Source of the DNA: CAZHVS01 sp964536015
Lineage (GTDB): Bacteria > Bacteroidota > Ignavibacteria > Ignavibacteriales > Ignavibacteriaceae
Assembly (NCBI GenBank): GCA_964536015.1
Contig: CAZHVS010000016.1
Coordinates: forward strand, 1 to 60,573
Length of the DNA stretch: 60,573 nt
Direction: 5' to 3'
Below, piece by piece: positions 1 to 8,717 of the stretch (the first letter of the stretch is position 1; every line of letters begins with the position of its first letter). The translations under genes and the position numbers were made by a program. The notes beneath the pieces are model-generated. The model worked only from the letters and a program-made list of their open reading frames with translations. It was not told the DNA's origin and made no database searches.

Positions 1-49
1 TGAAGCCGGAAACTTCAAATCAACTAAGAAGATGATAATGATGAAGTAA
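1..49 (+). CDS. 3' end of a T9SS cargo gene (partial, starts before the window)
   Basis: The reading frame is open from the first bases and ends at the taa at 47-49. It encodes the peptide EAGNFKSTKKMIMMK, the terminal strand of the type IX secretion sorting domain. The same peptide ends the next gene (stop at 2022), and the second gene (stop at 4916) ends almost identically. Only this tail is visible, so nothing can be said about the rest of the protein. Confidence 0.85.
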   Translation, partial: EAGNFKSTKKMIMMK

Positions 50-72
50 AAAAATTATCAAATAATTTTTTG

Positions 73-106
73 AACCCCGCTTCTTAAACGGCGGGGTTTT
101 TTATTA
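73..106 (+). terminator. Intrinsic terminator of the truncated upstream gene
   Basis: Perfect 8-bp stem (aaccccgc at 73-80, gcggggtt at 91-98) with a 10-base loop, followed by a T-rich tract. A copy differing by one loop base lies at 4940-4976, after another cargo gene. Confidence 0.85.
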
Positions 107-243
107 TCTTTTATGTTGTTTTAATCACGCCGCAATACAATGAAATTTCAAAATCTAATACTATATTTTTTTATTAAAATAATTATTAATAAATTTCTTG
201 TCGTAATTGTGTATATAAAATTTATCAATAAATAGGGTGCATT

Positions 244-2022
244 ATGAAAAAAATGATTTTACTTTTTTTGATTGTCATAACTGTTATTTCATTCAGCCAA
301 AAACTTCAAGTACAAAACCCAATATTATCTCCTAATTCTGTCAATCCTATCTGGGCGAATGATAATGTTATTCTAAACAATGAACCTTTAGGAATGTTTT
401 CAGGAATACAAAAATCTGATGGCACAATCTTTATTGCAGTAAACGATACCCTTGCTACTACAAATCTTGGATTAGTGATTATTAAATCAACCGATGGTGG
501 AGTAACCTGGTCTCAGTTGAGTGGAATAACTTATAGAGGGAAATACGAAAAAATAAAATTAGTAAAGACAAATACAGATTCTGTGTATTGTTTCTTTCTG
601 ATGAACAGCAATATTTACTGCTGGAATATCGCTACAACAAATGTAGTTTTATTTTATACCACTGGAGCTTTATACCGTTCATTTGATGTTGAAGTCTCCA
701 GCACAAACGCGCTTTATATTTTCGTTGATTTGCTTCTCAACAATGATATCAGAAATTATGGTTCGGTAGATGGTGGATATACCTGGGGCGGAGCAGGATA
801 TATGACAAGCACTGGCTGCTTTCCAAGAATTAATAAATCAATATCTGGTGATACAATCTTTGTAAATTATTACGGTTCTCCTTTTACATCTGATACTACT
901 TTAGCAAAGATTAGAGTTGCAAGGTATAGAGAAACTGCCCCTGGAACTGTAAGTGCTGCAGGATTTCAGGATTTGGTTACTGAATCTCTTCCAAAACGTG
1001 AATTTACAATGGCCGCTAATAACGGCGTTGTATGGTTTGTTTATACAATTGATTCCTCAGGCATTACAAATATTTTTGCAAGAAGAAGCGGAGACTATGG
1101 TGCAAGTTATTCTTCCTCTGCTCCCCTTGTTGGTTACAAAACTTTTAATCAATATTGGTTTGATATAAAAGCTAAATTACCATCGAACACAGGTTTTGAA
1201 TTTGTATATTATTCAGATAGCTTGCAAACCGGTTTACCAACAAATCAATCGGATCAATTATTGTATGGTACAACAACTCAAAGCGGGACATCTTTTCATC
1301 CTTTTGTTTTAATCAGTGATCATCCACCAATTTATACAGATAAAAACCAAGCTCCAGTTATTGTTCAATTGCCGTTCAATTATAACAGCACAGGAGTTGC
1401 CTGGGTTGGAGAAAGTGGAAGCGGAAAAAAACTTTATTGGGATGCACTACATGCCGTACCAGTAGAATTAACCTCTTTCTCTGCAAACAAGATTGATAAC
1501 AAAGTAGTTGTTAATTGGTCAACTGCAACAGAAAAGAACAATAAAGGTTTTTATGTTGAGAGAAAAAAAGAGAATGAACAGTTCACACAAATCGCTTTTG
1601 TGCAAGGTATGGGAACTTCCTTAGAACAACATAATTATTCTTTTATTGATAAAAACCTGAATGCAGGAAAATATTTTTACCGATTAAGACAAGTTGATTT
1701 TGATGGTACTTCTGCAATTTCAAATACTGTTGAGGTTGATATTGCTAATCCAGTAGATTATTGTTTAGAGCAAAATTATCCAAATCCGTTCAATCCTTCT
1801 ACCGTAATTAATTACACTATTCCTCAACAAGGATTAGTTACATTAAAAGTTTACAATGTACTTGGGAAAGAAGTTGCAACTTTAGTAAACGAACAACAAG
1901 AAGCAGGCAGATACAACATTGAATTAAATGCAACAAAGCTTGGAATTAACAGTGGAGTTTATTTCTATACACTTGAAGCCGGAAACTTCAAATCAACTAA
2001 GAAGATGATAATGATGAAGTAA
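244..2022 (+). CDS. Secreted Asp-box (BNR/sialidase-like) protein with T9SS type A sorting domain
   Basis: A 592-residue exported protein. Residues 1-18 form a signal peptide (KK, hydrophobic stretch, then SFSQ). Asp-box motifs of the S-x-D-x-G-x-T-W type lie at about residues 82-89 (STDGGVTW) and 173-180 (SVDGGYTW), with a degenerate one near 280. This suggests a beta-propeller of the sialidase/BNR type, but I see no proof of sialidase catalytic residues. From about residue 403 (VPVELTSF) runs the beta-sandwich module common in these cargo proteins. The terminal sorting domain starts with NYPNPFNPST at 511-520. By family precedent the protein crosses the outer membrane through the T9SS and is anchored or released there. 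It is one of six similar cargo genes in a row. Confidence 0.85.
   Translation: MKKMILLFLIVITVISFSQKLQVQNPILSPNSVNPIWANDNVILNNEPLGMFSGIQKSDGTIFIAVNDTLATTNLGLVIIKSTDGGVTWSQLSGITYRGKYEKIKLVKTNTDSVYCFFLMNSNIYCWNIATTNVVLFYTTGALYRSFDVEVSSTNALYIFVDLLLNNDIRNYGSVDGGYTWGGAGYMTSTGCFPRINKSISGDTIFVNYYGSPFTSDTTLAKIRVARYRETAPGTVSAAGFQDLVTESLPKREFTMAANNGVVWFVYTIDSSGITNIFARRSGDYGASYSSSAPLVGYKTFNQYWFDIKAKLPSNTGFEFVYYSDSLQTGLPTNQSDQLLYGTTTQSGTSFHPFVLISDHPPIYTDKNQAPVIVQLPFNYNSTGVAWVGESGSGKKLYWDALHAVPVELTSFSANKIDNKVVVNWSTATEKNNKGFYVERKKENEQFTQIAFVQGMGTSLEQHNYSFIDKNLNAGKYFYRLRQVDFDGTSAISNTVEVDIANPVDYCLEQNYPNPFNPSTVINYTIPQQGLVTLKVYNVLGKEVATLVNEQQEAGRYNIELNATKLGINSGVYFYTLEAGNFKSTKKMIMMK
1844..2012 (+). repeat. 169-bp identical sorting-domain block, copy 1
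   Basis: Bases 1844-2012 read the same as 4738-4906 in the next gene, with no mismatch that I can find. Flanking coding sequence on the 5' side differs at many synonymous positions. The pattern indicates recent gene conversion or segmental copying of the C-terminal domain. Confidence 0.85.
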
Positions 2023-2031
2023 AAAAATATT

Positions 2032-2050
2032 AATAACGTTGTTATTTTTT
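2032..2050 (+). terminator. Possible weak intrinsic terminator
   Basis: A 6-bp AT-rich stem (aataac / gttatt) with a 3-base loop and a T run follows the stop at 2022. It is weaker than the other terminators of the array. Confidence 0.4.
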
Positions 2051-2165
2051 CGAATTTAAATAATAATTAAAAATAGATATAAATGAATAAACTTTATGGA
2101 TTTTCATTAAAAATATTTACGATTCTTTCGATTATAAAATACAATATTTTAAAAAGGAATTAAGT

Positions 2166-4916
2166 ATGGGAACAAAAATTTTTACTTTTTGTTTTACTTT
2201 ATTTTTATTAACAACACATTCGTTTGCTCAAATTGGTGGCTATACACTAAATTTTGACGGGACGAATGACTATGTGGCTTTTTCATCTGCAAATTCACCA
2301 GTGTACAACAATTCCACAATTACAATAGAGGCTTGGATAAATTCTACAAGCACTGCTTCGGAGGAAGAAATTGTTAGCTGGGGCACTACGGGTACATCAA
2401 ACGTAGTTGAGTTTAGAATGAACTCTGGCAAACTTCAGTTTGGTATGGATGTCGGCGCGTGGAGTGTTGTAACAAGTACAGCGAGTATAAATACTGGTAA
2501 TTGGGTACATATTGCTGTAACTAAAAGCGGGAACACAGTAAAATTGTATGTCAATGGTAAGCTTGATGCTACAGGAACTATAACAGCAACTCCTAGCGTA
2601 AATCAAATGACAATAGCAAATGTTTTTCAGAATGGCTCATATCATTCAAGTAGATATGAATTCCCTGGGAAAATTGATGAGGTCCGTATTTGGAATATAG
2701 TAAGAACTGAAGCCGAAATTAAAGCTAATATGTTTAAGGAGATTGGCACAAATGCTAACTTAATTGGATATTATAAAATGAGTGATGGTTCCGGCACAAC
2801 TCTTACTGATAATAGCGGTAATGGTAAAAACGGTACTTTAACAAATGGACCATTATGGAAAGCTTCCGGTTGTTTTGCTGGTTCCAGACAAGCTTTGGAT
2901 TTTGATGGTACTAATGATTACGTAAGTCTCCCCTCCGGATTTGGTACGGCATTTAATGGACTTCAGCATTTTTCTTTCTGCGGATGGGTTTATCATACTA
3001 ATCTTAACACAGATACGTGGGGTACTTATTTTACTCGTTCCAAATTTACTGCAACAACAAATAGAGTAACTTTACATCAACTTCCAAGTTCCAGCGCTTA
3101 CGGCTCCGATGATATTATGTTTGGTGTGGGAGTTGATCCAAATTGGCTTGATGCTTACACAACCTCAAATGTGCTTGAGTTGAACAAATGGATTCACCTT
3201 GCTGTGGTTTTTGATGGAACACAATCAACTAATGAAGAAAAAATTAAAATATTTGTTAACGGCAAGCAAGAAACACTTACTTTTTCAGGCAACCCGGTAA
3301 CTACGCTCGGCGATAACTCAGATTATAACTATCTTGCATTTTATAATAGCAATGAATTTTTCAAGGGTGGTAAGTTTGATGAGTTTTCATTTTGGAATGT
3401 CTCTCTCACGGAAAATCAAATTCGGGAAATTATGTTTCGTACTTTATCGGGTGACGAATCCGGTTTAATTTCTTATTACCGCTTCGACCAAACAGATGGC
3501 ACAATTCTTTACGATATGACAGCCAACGGATATAATGGAACTCTGACCAATATGGATGCTGCAACAGATTGGGTTTCATCTTCCGCTTCCAATACCTGGA
3601 TTGGTTCAGAAAGCTCAACCTGGTCAACAGCCGCAAACTGGAGCAGCAGTTCTGTGCCTGTTTCTACTGATAATGTAGGTATATACAAATGGACTGCAGG
3701 CAATGATTGTTCAATAAGTGGAACGCCTACTGTAAATAGTTTTTTATTTTCATCAACTGCATCACCAACCCTCGGTTCTAATTTTACAGTAAACGGAAAT
3801 CTTTTACTTGAAAAGAACATTGATTTAAATGGACAGACTATTACGATTGGGAATAATGGCTATTTAATTGAAGGTAGTCATTACCTTTATGGAACCAGCG
3901 GCGAGATTAGAATTGAAAAAAACTGGGGAACTCTTACAAATCATAATGCAGGTGGACTTGGTTTAACTATTACTTCAACTGCTGATTTAGGAACTCGCAC
4001 TATTATTCGCGGACATACTGAACAGTCAGGAAATGGAAACAAAAGCATTTTAAGATATTATCGTATTATTGAAGAAGCTAAAGTTAATAATAACTCTCTT
4101 GCAGGTAAAATCAATGATAAAGGTAATTCTGAGTTTACTATTCAATTTGCATACCTTGACAATGAACTTAATGGACTTAATGAAAATACTCTTACGTTAT
4201 TTAAATCTACTGATAATGGAACAACGTGGAGTTTGGAAGGTGGGACTCTTAATACTACAAACAACACCGTTATGAAAAGTGAAATAACAAATCTGGACGG
4301 AACTATTTGGACATTAGCAGATACTGATTCCCCCATTCCTGTAGAATTGACTTCCTTTGTTGCAAATGTAATTGGAAAAAAAGTTGTACTGAATTGGAAA
4401 ACTGAAACTGAAGTCAATAATAGTGGATTCGAAATAGAACGTGCGACAACTTTGAAAAATACAAATTTGAATGTTTATAAAAGAATAGGTTTTGTGCAAG
4501 GACATGGTAACAGCAATTTACCAAATGAGTATTCTTTTATAGATTATAATACTCAATACGGAAAAGTTAAATATAGATTAAAACAAATTGATACTGATGG
4601 TACATTCTTTTACTCAAATGAAATAGAGGTAAATATTGATGTTCCAAAAGAATTTGCTCTGTTTCAGAATTATCCAAATCCATTCAATCCTTCTACTGTA
4701 ATTGATTACACTCTTCCACAAGCTGGATTGGTTACACTAAAAGTTTACAATGTACTTGGGAAAGAAGTTGCAACTTTAGTAAACGAACAACAAGAAGCAG
4801 GCAGATACAACATTGAATTAAATGCAACAAAGCTTGGAATTAACAGTGGAGTTTATTTCTATACACTTGAAGCCGGAAACTTCAAATCAACTAAGAAGAT
4901 GATAATAATGAAGTAA
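2166..4916 (+). CDS. Secreted protein with two LamG/concanavalin-like domains and T9SS sorting domain
   Basis: A 916-residue exported protein with a signal peptide (residues 1-21, ending SFAQ). Two LamG-like jelly-roll domains follow, at roughly 25-205 and 240-440. Each begins with the hallmark LNFDGTNDYV / LDFDGTNDYV and carries a WI/WV strand, WVHIAV or WIHLAV, and a DEVRIWN or DEFSFWN strand. A linker near 480 (TWIGSESSTWSTAANW) is typical of large Bacteroidota surface proteins. VPVELTSF begins the pre-sorting module and NYPNPFNPST is at 835-844. LamG domains usually bind glycans or other surfaces; no catalytic residues are evident. A good ribosome site (aaaaggaa) precedes the atg. The last 56 codons are shared at DNA level with the preceding gene. 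Confidence 0.85.
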   Translation: MGTKIFTFCFTLFLLTTHSFAQIGGYTLNFDGTNDYVAFSSANSPVYNNSTITIEAWINSTSTASEEEIVSWGTTGTSNVVEFRMNSGKLQFGMDVGAWSVVTSTASINTGNWVHIAVTKSGNTVKLYVNGKLDATGTITATPSVNQMTIANVFQNGSYHSSRYEFPGKIDEVRIWNIVRTEAEIKANMFKEIGTNANLIGYYKMSDGSGTTLTDNSGNGKNGTLTNGPLWKASGCFAGSRQALDFDGTNDYVSLPSGFGTAFNGLQHFSFCGWVYHTNLNTDTWGTYFTRSKFTATTNRVTLHQLPSSSAYGSDDIMFGVGVDPNWLDAYTTSNVLELNKWIHLAVVFDGTQSTNEEKIKIFVNGKQETLTFSGNPVTTLGDNSDYNYLAFYNSNEFFKGGKFDEFSFWNVSLTENQIREIMFRTLSGDESGLISYYRFDQTDGTILYDMTANGYNGTLTNMDAATDWVSSSASNTWIGSESSTWSTAANWSSSSVPVSTDNVGIYKWTAGNDCSISGTPTVNSFLFSSTASPTLGSNFTVNGNLLLEKNIDLNGQTITIGNNGYLIEGSHYLYGTSGEIRIEKNWGTLTNHNAGGLGLTITSTADLGTRTIIRGHTEQSGNGNKSILRYYRIIEEAKVNNNSLAGKINDKGNSEFTIQFAYLDNELNGLNENTLTLFKSTDNGTTWSLEGGTLNTTNNTVMKSEITNLDGTIWTLADTDSPIPVELTSFVANVIGKKVVLNWKTETEVNNSGFEIERATTLKNTNLNVYKRIGFVQGHGNSNLPNEYSFIDYNTQYGKVKYRLKQIDTDGTFFYSNEIEVNIDVPKEFALFQNYPNPFNPSTVIDYTLPQAGLVTLKVYNVLGKEVATLVNEQQEAGRYNIELNATKLGINSGVYFYTLEAGNFKSTKKMIIMK
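4575..4660 (+). repeat. 86-bp shared block in the pre-sorting module, copy 1
   Basis: Matches 11988-12073 in the fifth cargo gene with two synonymous mismatches. The encoded RLKQIDTDGTFFYSNE segment and what follows are identical, while the sequence before and after diverges. It is a different block from the 169-bp repeat, so this domain is a mosaic. Confidence 0.8.
4738..4906 (+). repeat. 169-bp identical sorting-domain block, copy 2
   Basis: Partner of 1844-2012. Its 3' part and the following terminator also match the first 106 bases of the window, so three neighbouring genes have shared this end. Confidence 0.85.
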
Positions 4917-4939
4917 AAAAATTATCAAATATTTTTTTT

Positions 4940-4976
4940 AACCCCGCTTCTTAAATGGCGGGGTTTTTTATTTTTT
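4940..4976 (+). terminator. Intrinsic terminator after the LamG cargo gene
   Basis: Stem aaccccgc (4940-4947) / gcggggtt (4958-4965), 10-base loop, then a T-rich tail. It is nearly identical to the terminator at 73-106. Confidence 0.9.
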
Positions 4977-5126
4977 CAATAAATAATCACCTTGTTTTTT
5001 CTACTTGAAAAAAAGTCCTTATCGAGATTCATTTTGCTTTAATTCATTTTAGTTGTATTTTTACTTACCAGTAATTTTTATTGGAAATATTTAGTCTATT
5101 TATTCTCAACTTTTTTTGGAGTATCT

Positions 5127-6383
5127 ATGAAAAAATTCTTTCCTTTATTCTTTATTGTTTTTATACTTTTCCAGTTTTATTCTTCAGCTCAACAAACCAG
5201 CGATACTCAAGCGGGATTTTTTGTAACACCCGTTTTTACTGTTATGCCTCCTGATTATACATCAACTCCCGGACCCGGTACATTCACAGGACCACTTACA
5301 AATACAGCAAGAACATACCAGCTATTAATAAACTCCAGTTTGTTAACATCATTGGTTGGCAAAGAATTATTAGCAATTAGTTTCAGACTTCCAACATCTG
5401 CCACAGCCACCTGGCCCACATCAGAAACTATTTATAATAATTATGATGTCTATCTGAGTGGGAGCGTTGCTCCAGCAGATAGAAGTTTAACCTTTGCAAG
5501 TAATGTTGTTGGCACACAGGTAAAAGTAAGATATGGAAGCCTAACAATTCCTGCAAATGCTTACCCTTATGGTTCTACTCCAAATGATTTTGGACCCCCA
5601 ATATTATTTAACACTCCTTATTTGTATAATGGCGGACATCTGTTAATTGAAATTCGTCATGATGGTTCTGCAGGAACATCAAGAACTAATGATGCAATTA
5701 CAACAAGCACATCGGGTTATGGAACACTATTTAGCGGCTGCTGGGGAAGCGGTTACACTGCAACAACAGGCTCACAAGGAAATTTTTCTATCGTAAGACT
5801 GACTTCCGATGATCCTGTTCCCGTTGAGTTAACTTCCTTTACTGCTTCTACAAAAAACGACAATGTTATTCTAAATTGGGTTACCGCATCTGAAACTAAT
5901 AACCGTGGATTTGAAATTGAACGAAAGACGTCAAATTCTGCTTACACAAAAATTGGATTTGTTAATGGCAATGGCTCTATAACTGAGTTAAATAGTTATT
6001 CATTTACTGATTCAAAACTTATTTCCGGAGTTTATACTTATAGGTTAAAGCAAATAGATTTTGATGGAACTTTCAGTTACAGCAATGAAATATCTGCCGA
6101 AGTAACAACACCCTATGTTTATTCACTTGAACAAAATTATCCTAATCCTTTCAATCCATCAACAGTTATCAATTTTGGAATTTCCGAAGCAGGAATGGTA
6201 AAGATATCTGTTCACAACTTATTAGGACAAAAGATTGCTGTGCTTCTTAATGAGTACAAAAATGCAGGCAATTACAATGTAGAATTAAATGCTGCAAAAC
6301 TCGGATTAAATAGCGGCACATATTTCTATTCAATAGAAACAGGCAAATTCAGAGCCACTAAGAAAATGATATTAATGAAATAA
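5127..6383 (+). CDS. Secreted protein of unknown function with T9SS sorting domain
   Basis: A 418-residue exported protein. The signal peptide covers about residues 1-21 (ending SSAQ). Residues 22-230 form a Gly/Thr/Pro-rich, probably all-beta domain that I do not recognise. The usual module follows (VPVELTSF at about 233) and NYPNPFNPST is at 337-346. It ends in KKMILMK. A ggag ribosome site lies a few bases before the atg. It is the shortest complete cargo protein here, and its sorting domain is more diverged at DNA level from those of its two upstream neighbours. Confidence 0.8.
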   Translation: MKKFFPLFFIVFILFQFYSSAQQTSDTQAGFFVTPVFTVMPPDYTSTPGPGTFTGPLTNTARTYQLLINSSLLTSLVGKELLAISFRLPTSATATWPTSETIYNNYDVYLSGSVAPADRSLTFASNVVGTQVKVRYGSLTIPANAYPYGSTPNDFGPPILFNTPYLYNGGHLLIEIRHDGSAGTSRTNDAITTSTSGYGTLFSGCWGSGYTATTGSQGNFSIVRLTSDDPVPVELTSFTASTKNDNVILNWVTASETNNRGFEIERKTSNSAYTKIGFVNGNGSITELNSYSFTDSKLISGVYTYRLKQIDFDGTFSYSNEISAEVTTPYVYSLEQNYPNPFNPSTVINFGISEAGMVKISVHNLLGQKIAVLLNEYKNAGNYNVELNAAKLGLNSGTYFYSIETGKFRATKKMILMK

Positions 6384-6393
6384 AATAACTAAC

Positions 6394-6423
6394 AGCGCTC
6401 TGAACTTTCAGGGCTCTTTTTAA
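6394..6423 (+). terminator. Intrinsic terminator
   Basis: A 10-bp stem with one mismatch and one G-U pair (agcgctctga at 6394-6403, tcagggctct at 6408-6417) followed by T residues. It lies 10 bases after the stop at 6383. Confidence 0.75.
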
Positions 6424-6477
6424 TTATCGATAAACTAGCAGAAAACCATGACTTAATTAAAATCTAAAGGAGAAAAC

Positions 6478-8541
6478 ATGAAAAAATTGTTACTGACTTT
6501 TTTTATTCTTGTATTTTATTCTTCTATACTTTTTTCACAGACAAATTCAGTTGAATTGAGAACCAACGGTGGAGTTCTTGTTGGTTCTTATTCATCAATA
6601 CAGGAAGCATATAATGCCATTCCATCACCTATGACTCAACCTTATGTAGTAGAAATTTTAACAGCTTATAATCAATCTACAGAAACAATTCCTATAACAC
6701 TGGGAGCTAAAGATGGAAGCAGTGTAACAAACACTATCACAATACGCCCGGCATCAGGCAATACTGGCGAAATAATATCATACAATTCATCAAACAACAT
6801 AATCATACTTAATGATGCAGATTATGTAACTATTGATGGAAGACCTGGTGGAGTTGGAACTGTACCCGATATGAAAATAGAAAATCTTGCAACTTCGGGA
6901 ACAAATGCAAATACTATAATTATGCAAAACGGTGCAACAAATAATGTACTAAAGTTCCTTCACCTTGTTAATTATACACAAAATACTTCTGGCCCAAGAG
7001 TTGTTGTTTTTGGTACAACTACATCTGTTCCAAATTCTAAAAATGTTGTTACAAATTGCAAAATTGAAGGCGGCAGAAGCGGTGTTGGTTTTGCAGGCAC
7101 TGCTGGAACTCCAAATGATAGTTGTACTGTTTCTAACTGCGAAATTTTTAACTGGGGTTATGCGGGCATATGGATTCTTTCCGGAGCGTTAAATAGCTTT
7201 ATTGATTCAAATAAAATTTATCAGACTGCTGGAGTAAACAATACAATAGTTTCAGGAATAATTATGTCAACAATTTCAGGTGCTACATATAATGTTCGAA
7301 AAAATTGGATTTATGACTTGATGACTACTTCAACTTCTACAAGCAGTTTAAGAGGCATATACGCTGCAGGTCCTGCAGCAGGTTCAATTTTCAATGTTGA
7401 AAACAATATGATTTCAAATACTCTTGATAATGGTTCAGGCGCACAGACAATAACAGGAATTGAGTTCCTTGGTTCAAACGCCTATACATTGAATCTATAT
7501 TATAACACAGCATTAATCGGAGGAAATCACAGTGGTGGGACAGCCGGAGCTACAACATCAGCAGGAATAAGAATTGGTGCATCGGCACTTACATTAAATA
7601 TGAAAAATAATATTGCGATTAATTCAAGAACTGGTGGAAATGTTAATCATATCGGTTTTGCTTTAACCAATACTGCAGGAACTCTGAATATTAATTACAA
7701 CTGTTATTATGCAACCGGAACAAACGGATACGCAGCATACTGGGGAACAACCGGATATAACAATCTTATCGATTATAAAACAGCCGCCACTCCAAATGAA
7801 ACAAATACAAAGTTTAAACAAGTACAATTTGTTTCATCTACGAATTTGCATTTAACAGGAACATCAAACGGAGATACTGTACTAATTGGAACACCTATTG
7901 CGGGAATTACAACAGATTTTGATGGACAAAACAGACACGTCAGTTATCCTTATATGGGTGCAGACGAAGCTTCTATTCCTCTACCTGTTGAATTAGTTAG
8001 TTTTACTGCTTTGGCACAGTCAAATAATGTAGTACTAAACTGGATGACAGTTACAGAAAAAAATAACTTTGGATTTAACATAGAAAGAAGTACAGATAAA
8101 ACAAACTGGACTTTTGCAGGGTTTGTAAAAGGAAACGGCTCAACTTTGGAAAATCACTTCTACTCTTTTACAGATAAGAACCTGAATACAGGCAAATATT
8201 TCTACAGATTAGTACAAATTGATTTTAATGGTTTATCTGTTATTTCCAATACTGTTGAAGTTAATGTATCACTTCCTATTGAATTTTTATTAGAACAAAA
8301 TTATCCCAATCCATTTAATCCAAGTACTCTTATTAGTTACAATATACCTCAGTCAGGATTGGTTACACTTAAAGTTTTCAATGTTCTTGGAAAAGAAGTT
8401 GCAACTTTAGTAAATGAATTTAAACCTGCTGGGAAATATGAATTTGAATTTAATGGCAAGAATTTATCAAATGGCATTTACTTCTATAAACTTGAAGCCG
8501 GAAAAAATATTTCAATCAAAAAGATGATTTTATTAAAGTAA
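6478..8541 (+). CDS. Secreted right-handed beta-helix protein with T9SS sorting domain
   Basis: A 687-residue exported protein. The signal peptide ends near residue 21 (LFSQ). Residues about 30-490 carry short Asn/Gly-rich coils such as NVVTNCKIEGG, CTVSNCEIFNWG, SFIDSNKIYQT and FNVENNMISNT. These fit a pectate-lyase-like right-handed parallel beta-helix, a fold common in polysaccharide lyases and surface adhesins. No catalytic set is identifiable, so the activity is unknown. LPVELVSF begins the pre-sorting module and NYPNPFNPST is at 608-617. The start has one of the clearest ribosome sites in the window (aaaggag, 7 bases before the atg). Confidence 0.82.
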   Translation: MKKLLLTFFILVFYSSILFSQTNSVELRTNGGVLVGSYSSIQEAYNAIPSPMTQPYVVEILTAYNQSTETIPITLGAKDGSSVTNTITIRPASGNTGEIISYNSSNNIIILNDADYVTIDGRPGGVGTVPDMKIENLATSGTNANTIIMQNGATNNVLKFLHLVNYTQNTSGPRVVVFGTTTSVPNSKNVVTNCKIEGGRSGVGFAGTAGTPNDSCTVSNCEIFNWGYAGIWILSGALNSFIDSNKIYQTAGVNNTIVSGIIMSTISGATYNVRKNWIYDLMTTSTSTSSLRGIYAAGPAAGSIFNVENNMISNTLDNGSGAQTITGIEFLGSNAYTLNLYYNTALIGGNHSGGTAGATTSAGIRIGASALTLNMKNNIAINSRTGGNVNHIGFALTNTAGTLNINYNCYYATGTNGYAAYWGTTGYNNLIDYKTAATPNETNTKFKQVQFVSSTNLHLTGTSNGDTVLIGTPIAGITTDFDGQNRHVSYPYMGADEASIPLPVELVSFTALAQSNNVVLNWMTVTEKNNFGFNIERSTDKTNWTFAGFVKGNGSTLENHFYSFTDKNLNTGKYFYRLVQIDFNGLSVISNTVEVNVSLPIEFLLEQNYPNPFNPSTLISYNIPQSGLVTLKVFNVLGKEVATLVNEFKPAGKYEFEFNGKNLSNGIYFYKLEAGKNISIKKMILLK

Positions 8542-8571
8542 AGCATCTTGAAAAAGATTAAAAAATGAAGT

Positions 8572-8637
8572 TGAATATTAACAAGCGATTTTTATTGGTT
8601 ATAACAAATAACTAAATAATAAGCTTGTTAATATTCA
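8572..8637. repeat. Perfect 15-bp inverted repeat with 36-bp spacer
   Basis: Arm 1 (tgaatattaacaagc, 8572-8586) is the exact reverse complement of arm 2 (8623-8637). It lies between two cargo genes, 30 bases after the stop at 8541. There is no T tract after arm 2, so it is not a standard terminator. It could be an mRNA hairpin, a binding site or the relic of a small element. Confidence 0.65.
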
Positions 8638-8717
8638 TTTGATGATCATAAAGTGTTTCTATAGCCCCAGTAATAATTTCAATACATAAATATTTTTAGT
8701 AAAAAGGAGAATAAAAA

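Larger units (their letters stand above)
1..106 (+). repeat. Duplicated 3' gene end plus terminator, copy A
   Basis: Bases 1-106 align without gaps to 4868-4973. I count four mismatches: one in the coding part and three between the stop codon and the second terminator arm. The match spans the end of the sorting domain, the stop codon and the terminator, so a whole 3' cassette was copied. Confidence 0.8.

Noticed and set aside
244..2022. Calling the Asp-box protein a sialidase
   Set aside because: Asp-boxes alone are structural. The arginine triad and other catalytic residues were not identified.
3509..3820. 103-codon minus-strand frame within the LamG cargo gene
   Set aside because: It overlaps a conserved plus-strand linker and lacks start signals; a shadow frame.
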